Assembly (NCBI GenBank): GCA_025738555.1
Contig: JAOVFP010000014.1
Location: 3,100,001-3,164,000, forward strand
Direction of reading: 5' to 3'
Length of the DNA: 64,000 nucleotides
DNA from: Cyathus striatus
Taxonomy: Eukaryota > Basidiomycota > Agaricomycetes > Agaricales > Nidulariaceae
Part shown: positions 58,630 through 64,000 of the stretch, piece by piece
Layout: every line of letters starts with the position of its first letter
Position numbering within the stretch: position 1 is the stretch's first letter
The notes under the pieces: generated by a model
Seen by the model: the letters and a program-made list of their open reading frames with translations, nothing else
Told to the model about the DNA's origin: nothing
The model's database searches: none
Translations under genes and position numbers: made by a program

Positions 58630-59561
58630 CTAATCCTCGTCTGAACTACTACCATATTCGACATATATACTATCACTTATCATGCCATACACCCAAAGAC
58701 TAGTAACAGAAAAAACTCGTTGTCGTCGTACTACCTTAATCCTCGAGTCCAACTGTAACCATTCGTCGATAAATTGCTGAATCTCATCGTCCGTTAGTAA
58801 ATCGTAAAATTCTTCAGCCAAAACTATAATCGACTGCAACTGTTCGATGCTCCGTACGAGACCTCGCAAGGTTGTCGACAATCGATCATTGTATTTGCGA
58901 ACTGGTATAATGACATGTGTCAGCGCCGGTAGCAATCGAAAGCTATCCATAGGGATTATATCCCCATTAAGTTCGTCATATAAGCCATTTTCGATCGAAA
59001 GGTAATTGACCTGCGGAAGCGTAACTTTCCACCGGACCAATGTGTCTAGGATTGATATATCAGCCTCGAGTGAGCGGAGTGGCATTGTGGAAATAGTTTG
59101 AGTGATCAATTTGTCAGGTTCAAAACCAAAGAAGTATAGATGCTGAATGCCGGTGCAGACAGAGAGCAGTTGTGAGGCGAATTCCTTGGATACCGAAGCA
59201 ATAAAGAGGACATTTTTCACGTTCTCGTGAAAGAAAGATTGAGGTTTTGAGTTGAGAGTGAATTTGAATTTATTTTCATGAAGCAACTTGTATATTTCGT
59301 CAATATTGAATCCGCATCTTGCACTATTGCCATAAAACCTCAGGGTTTTGTACAATATTGGCTCCAAACTGAGTATCTTTTACATCAAGATTTGGATCTG
59401 GCCCAGGCTGATGGAGTGACTTACCACTGCTTTACCCGTCTGGACACTGTAGCCCAACGCACGACGTTACGACGGATAGGACGCATGGAGAATACCCATT
59501 GGAATATTTTGTCTTCAATCTCGGGTGGGAAGAAAAACTTCCAACGGCGAAGGCGTGGCAT
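58630..59561 (-). CDS. Agaricomycete F-box/LRR-like protein
   Basis: Two exons. Exon 1 (59,561-59,425) reads MPRLRRWKFFFPPEIEDKIF followed by QWVFSMRPIRRNVVRWATVS, an F-box-like helix region. Exon 2 (59,368-58,630) continues LEPILYKTLRFYGNS and has leucine-rich strands such as CTGIQHLYFFGF and MPLRSLEADISILDTL, then an acidic SSSDED C-terminus. Intron 59,424-59,369 has GT-AG borders and keeps frame. Proteins of this layout (PPEI...VKQW.EPILYKT) form large families in Agaricomycetes and are thought to be substrate adaptors of SCF ubiquitin ligases or decayed relatives of them. The exact partner is unknown. Confidence 0.75.
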
Positions 59562-60013
59562 CTTGGAGCTATGTTTTGAAGGGCTGCATTTTTATAATTA
59601 TCCCAGAGGCAGATCGATAGGCACAATCAAAAGATGAACGAATGAATCATGTTGCCACGTTGGGGATCATGCTGACATTTGCATCGTTGTGGGCATTAAA
59701 TATAGTGGGCACCAGTTTGTAAGGCGTTGTGTCCTTATAGCTATGGACTCTCCACACATTCTGGTGGAAATACTAAACTCTGCTATCATGGCTTGTACTA
59801 GCGATTCACGAAAGATAGGTCAAGATATAGACTTTTCAATATGCCATGTGTATTCGGTATTCGCACCACATATCGGACCCACACCCACATGTCGCCCACA
59901 GGTACCCACACGCACGACATAAATAAAACCAATCAACCGCGTACACCAAAGGTTCATAGCCTTAAATTATTTATTGTATCCGGCGGTCCAAACATCCCTA
60001 ACCTTAAAAGGTA
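59562..60013. other. Intergenic, no gene
   Basis: A 77-codon frame at 59,689-59,922 has no similarity. The F-box gene promoter should lie just right of 59,561. Confidence 0.4.
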
Positions 60014-61107
60014 CAGATGATGATGATTCCTTTGTATACCCCTACATTATTCCTTAATTTGAGAGCAGTACAATTAAATTTGTAGGACTTATGTGCATTT
60101 TACTGATTCTGAGGTGAATTTAGGTTTCACCACTCCTTTGTACAGCGTCACATTTAAGTGACATTTTCGGGCCACAATTCGGTGTTCTGTTACACCAATC
60201 GGATACTCTCGCACGAAAGAGAGGGTAGGTATAGCCGTGGGGAGACGTCCACTTTACAAAGGATGGGTGTCTCAGCACCGCCAAGAGAATGCTATTGTGA
60301 GGCACCGAATACAAATACATATAAAAAATTAAAGAGAGATAAAAATGATAATTAAATGAGAAATAAGAACGAAGATATTGAGAAGATGGGGACGATGAAA
60401 TAAGCAAAAAGGTAAGTATAAAGAAGATATTGGTTACTCGAGAATAAGAAAAAAGCACGGGTGCGTCAAAACCCTCATGTCAGAAAACCCAGTGGGAAAA
60501 AACTGACAATCCCAGGGGAAAAGCTACCGGCAAAAGAATAGAATAGGGAAGGGAAGGGTGGGTAAAGAAAAAGATAATAGCTTGACGATAGACCAAAAAC
60601 TGGTGCAGGAGGGAGGAGGAATGCGGATTATCAGTTCACTCTCCCATCCTTGTACCAATTGCTCTTGGAGCCGCTCCAAATAAAAAACCCAGCCTAGGCA
60701 TACGAATGAATAGAAATGCGATCAGGTAGAGTCATCATGGGTTAGCAACCTCGACGCAGAGGTCATAATGAAATAACTAACACGTGTCGAAACTACCATG
60801 TGCCGGCCGCCCGTGAAGCATCGACACTTCACGGCCCAAGGCTATAGCGCTACCGTCCCTATTGGCTCAGTGCAAGAAACTTGAACTGCGATAAAATGTG
60901 ACACAGTACCAATTGGCTTCCTCAGTACTATCAAAATTTAACACTGCATGTCTCTAAGTTGAGGAATAGAAAAAAAGTACATGGTTTAATATGACAGATG
61001 ATTTATTATGTATTTATCCAATTTTTTCGTAGTTATATGTATTTTGTTGTCGTAAAAATGCCATTGTATAAAGGACTAGTGGTGTACAAAGGAGTGGTCA
61101 TCATCTG
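60014..61107. mobile_element. TA-target element with CAGATGATG ends (1,094 bp), non-autonomous
   Basis: The left end is CAGATGATGATGATTCCTTT and the right end reversed CAGATGATGACCACTCCTTT. TA flanks it at 60,012-60,013 and 61,108-61,109. Just inside, TTTGTA(T/C)ACC is also inverted. A degenerate internal copy of CACTCCTTTGTACA is at 60,129. There is no transposase. The form fits a Tc1/mariner-type MITE, though no empty site is available here. Confidence 0.7.
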
Positions 61108-61282
61108 TAGTGGGAATTTCGGGTGTGGGAAAATAGCTGGGTCACGAGATCAGATATTAGCGCATTAGTGACAAGGTGACCAAGCACTCTTTTCATTCTT
61201 GTTCAACAGTTATCGACACCTCATATCAACCATACGGAAAACATCATACTCTCTCCTCGCATCTAACTGATATTGTATTCAA

Positions 61283-63062
61283 ATGACATCTGTAAGAGTG
61301 ACTCGCAGTTCAAGGACTAGCTCGAATGGGAAGGAGGAAAAACTACAACCTAGCACTGCTGCATCGAAGACGCGAACGCGTCAGACTAAGAACGCCAGCA
61401 AGAACAAGAGGAAGCGAGATGATTCTGAATCAGAGCCGGAGATAGTCGAGGAGTACGATGAAGAGGTAGAAGCAGAGGAAAGGGTATACGATAGTGATGC
61501 GTTGGATGAGAGCGATGACGAGGTGAAGAGGAAGACTAAAGCTAAAGCTAAGACTACGAAGAGGTCTCTTAAGAAGAGAAGTCGAAAGGCCCAAGAAGAC
61601 GAAGATGATGATGAAGAAGACGGATTGGATCTGAAAGAGGGGCAGGTAGTCGTTGGGAAGGTTGTGCAGGCTCCGAAGACTGGACAAGGTTCGTTCTCAA
61701 CGTCTACTACATCTTTGGTTATAGCTTACAAGTGTATAGTGCCACCTGGTCAAATATCCAAAAACACGTTTGAATTCTTAAGATGCCTTAAGGATCCAAA
61801 TTGCAACGACCGTGAATGGTGCGTTTTCCCTCTCGTCCTACATTGTCGTACATTCTGACGTTGGTCATTAGGTTTAAACTACACGGTGTGTCCTCTTACC
61901 CTTATTCACGACATGCTCTGACGCGTCGCAGAACCGGTATATCGACAGGCCGAAAAGGAATTCAAAGATTTTGTCGAAGTGTTCACCGATCTCTTGGTGG
62001 AAGCCGACAGTCAGATACCGCATTTACCACCAAAGGATGTCATTCATAGGATATACCGTGATGTGCGTGGTTCTATCTTTCATGACCTTGCTACGTTTTG
62101 CAAAAGGCTTACCACATCTAAACTTAGATACGATTTAGCAATGACAAGACACCATACAAGACAGGTTTCTCAGCTAGCTTTTCGAGGAGCGGTAGAAAAG
62201 GTATTTTTGCTGGTTGTATGTATCTTTGTCTTTCTTTATGCTAGCACCACGCTCACGCTCATAATCTCTTTTCATAGATCATATGTACGTCCTCCTTCCT
62301 TATTGATTTTCAATTGCAGGTGCCTAATCCGTAGTCTGTAAACAACTAGAGCAGGTATGTAGTTGTCTAGTTTCGACACGGGAAGACTAACACAGCTTTA
62401 TAGTCAAACCAGGCAATGAAAGTCTGATCGCAGCCGGACTATGGTGTCCAGGGAAGAACGAGCTGGCTACAATCCGGTAAGACCCCTCTTTTTTATTCTG
62501 TAACAACATTGCTAATCGCTCCCTTTAGAACTAACCTTCAACAGCCTAACGGTTCCCGCCGTCTGCGTCAAGTCATCTCCCACCCTGACTTCGTAAAGTT
62601 CTTTGGCGCGGCGAAACCTCATCCTAAAGGTGCTAGACAAAACATATTTGGCATGGAGGACGAGTTGAAGGTTGCCCCAAAGGGTGTTGATAAGGGACAC
62701 AAGTGCGCCTTATTTGGCTCTACACTCGTAAAAGTTGCTCATACATATGTCCGTTACAGAGACATCGACCTCCTGAAACTGCGTTCATTTGCAGTCGTAC
62801 ACCGGTTCATGGACTCGGAGGCTCTTTCTCCTGAATTTAAGAACTCGTTGGTAGACGTTGCGAGGATTGTGATGCCTTTTGTGCATTGGTGAGTTACTAC
62901 TGCGCCTGTGAGCTCTATGAACTAATCTTTGCGTGTAGCTTGAATGATTTGATTACTGTTGGATATGTGCCTCCCGCTACAGGTGGGGACGAAGATGACG
63001 AGGATGAAGATGAAGGTGAGAGTGAGGGTGAGGATGGGGAGGGTAGGGAAGAAGAGGAGTGA
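61283..63062 (+). CDS. DUF2461 (TIGR02453) family protein
   Basis: Exons: 61283-61688, 61740-61818, 61872-61885 (14 bases), 61932-62062, 62128-62200, 62404-62476, 62529-62888, 62939-63062, probably with one more short exon between 62,201 and 62,403. The N-terminal 120 residues are Lys/Arg- and Glu/Asp-rich, likely nuclear. The DUF2461 domain follows: NTFEFLRCL...NDREW-FKLH-EPVYRQAEKEFKDFV, IYRDIRFSNDKTPYKT, FSASFSRSGRK, then KPGNESLIAAGLWCPGKNEL and NGSRRLRQVISHPDFVKFFG. The protein ends in an acidic DEDDEDEDEGE tail. All listed joins follow GT-AG and agree in phase. Direct joining of exons 5 and 6 also keeps frame but omits a family-conserved Gly-x-Tyr segment. The biochemical role of DUF2461 is unknown. 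Confidence 0.88.
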
Positions 63063-64000
63063 TCTTCGGGAGTTGGGCGGGGATCCTTGAATCTGCTACA
63101 TGCAGCGTCTGATGCTCCTAATGGAAAGACAGTCAATAGATGAACGAGGCGCGTATTGTATATTGCATACTTATATATTGATTTACTCTGTTCATAGTTC
63201 ATTATAATGTCATACTTTGTCTTGTTGTCCGACTTTGGATCTATTCATACATGAGCTGGGGACGACTGAGCTTAACACTCCATTACTCAATAACAGTGTC
63301 CAGCTGATACGCCTCGGCAACCGTACAATGGTACTTTTCAATTACTTGGTCAATGAGTTGGGAGTTGAAAGCCTTTAAATCAACTTGAATGATCTTAGTA
63401 AAGTGAGAATGTACCACACAAATAAAGTTGGTTTTTCAGAAGTGCAATAGCAACTATGTACACACTTAGGTACAAGACTAGACATATCTGTCCAACAGTT
63501 TGATGCAGGCCTATGTATTTTGATTTTCTGGCAATGCTCTGGTATTGTTTCGGAGGGCAAGAGGGTAAGTACTGGTAAGGTCTGTATTACGTAATATAAG
63601 ATAAAGAAATAGGGCCGGCAAGCGGCACAGCCCACTACCTATTAACAAATTGATCAAGTTAGGGAAGTTTGTGTTGCTAATTTATTAATTATCAGAGAAT
63701 TATATGGTGAGAGGAACTGTATTTATTTAATGGGTGATTACACGTATATAAGATAAGTTAGAAATGCTAAAAGATATGTAAATCTTCAATTTGCAGTTGA
63801 TAGTTCTGAAATACTATGGTGCAAGGCTTTGCAAAGCTTATTGGTGTTTGATCGCAGTCAGTAGAACAATACAAGCAAAACATTCAGATAGCCAGAAATC
63901 AATTTGAACTGATATATGAGGTCGTATCTATGATGTACATTGACCCAGGTAAAGAGAAATCTAGATAACAAGAGTGAAGTGGGACAGGAATGATCATCAA
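63063..64000. other. 3' flank of the DUF2461 gene, no gene seen
   Basis: AT-rich DNA. 63,598-63,648 carries an inverted copy of the dispersed AGGTAGTGGGCTGTGCCGCTTG repeat also seen at 27,320 and 56,496. Short frames are not supported. Confidence 0.45.

Overview
The window is nuclear DNA from a basidiomycete fungus, most likely an agaricomycete. The evidence is small GT-AG introns in nearly every gene, fungal gene families (acetyl-CoA synthetase, GH16 glucanase-like proteins, an agaric-type F-box/LRR-like protein, a DUF2461 protein), and basidiomycete-type transposon families (DUF6589 protein, RecQ-like helicase, Mutator-like transposase, tyrosine recombinase, DDE endonuclease). Large stretches (about 1-9,380 and 20,150-26,300, and much of 26,300-41,000) are visibly poor in CpG and carry stop codons of the CGA-to-TGA or CAG-to-TAG kind, as expected from long-term cytosine methylation of repeats. 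No rRNA, convincing tRNA or CRISPR array was seen.

The organising feature from about 6.9 to 51.5 kb is a broken tandem array whose unit is [GH16-like membrane protein gene + its upstream DNA] - [acetyl-CoA synthetase 3' half]. In order: remnant of a GH16 upstream region (6,900-7,060), acs fragment 1 (12,765-14,729), GH16-1 (16,430-18,297), acs fragment 2 (30,593-34,640), GH16-2 (43,438-45,284), complete acs (48,550-51,465). Both acs fragments begin in the same long third intron of the gene. Because the copies can be compared, most transposons between them can be bounded to the base with target-site duplications.

Region by region. 1-7,118: decayed repeats with a tyrosine-recombinase pseudogene and a DDE-transposase element (3,140-5,261). 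7,119-12,755: a complete Mutator-like element with 9-bp target duplication and a multi-exon transposase. 12,765-20,000: acs fragment, TA-site element and GH16-1. 19,994-30,572: a 10.6-kb composite element with 9-bp target duplication holding a DUF6589 pseudogene and a convergent RecQ-like helicase pseudogene. 30,593-43,041: acs fragment 2 with nested insertions (solo LTR, long-inverted-repeat element with two minisatellites, TA elements, a hAT-like element and a second member of the 6-bp-target family). 43,050-51,465: GH16-2, an unclassified terminal-inverted-repeat element, and the intact acs. 51,466-64,000: a gene-bearing flank with two weak hypothetical ORFs, a candidate small secreted protein, an F-box-like gene, a TA element and a DUF2461 gene.

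The intact genes have no shared pathway that I can see. acs makes acetyl-CoA. The two GH16-like genes encode membrane-anchored proteins that have both lost the catalytic ExDxxE motif. The remaining architecture reflects duplication followed by repeated transposon insertion.
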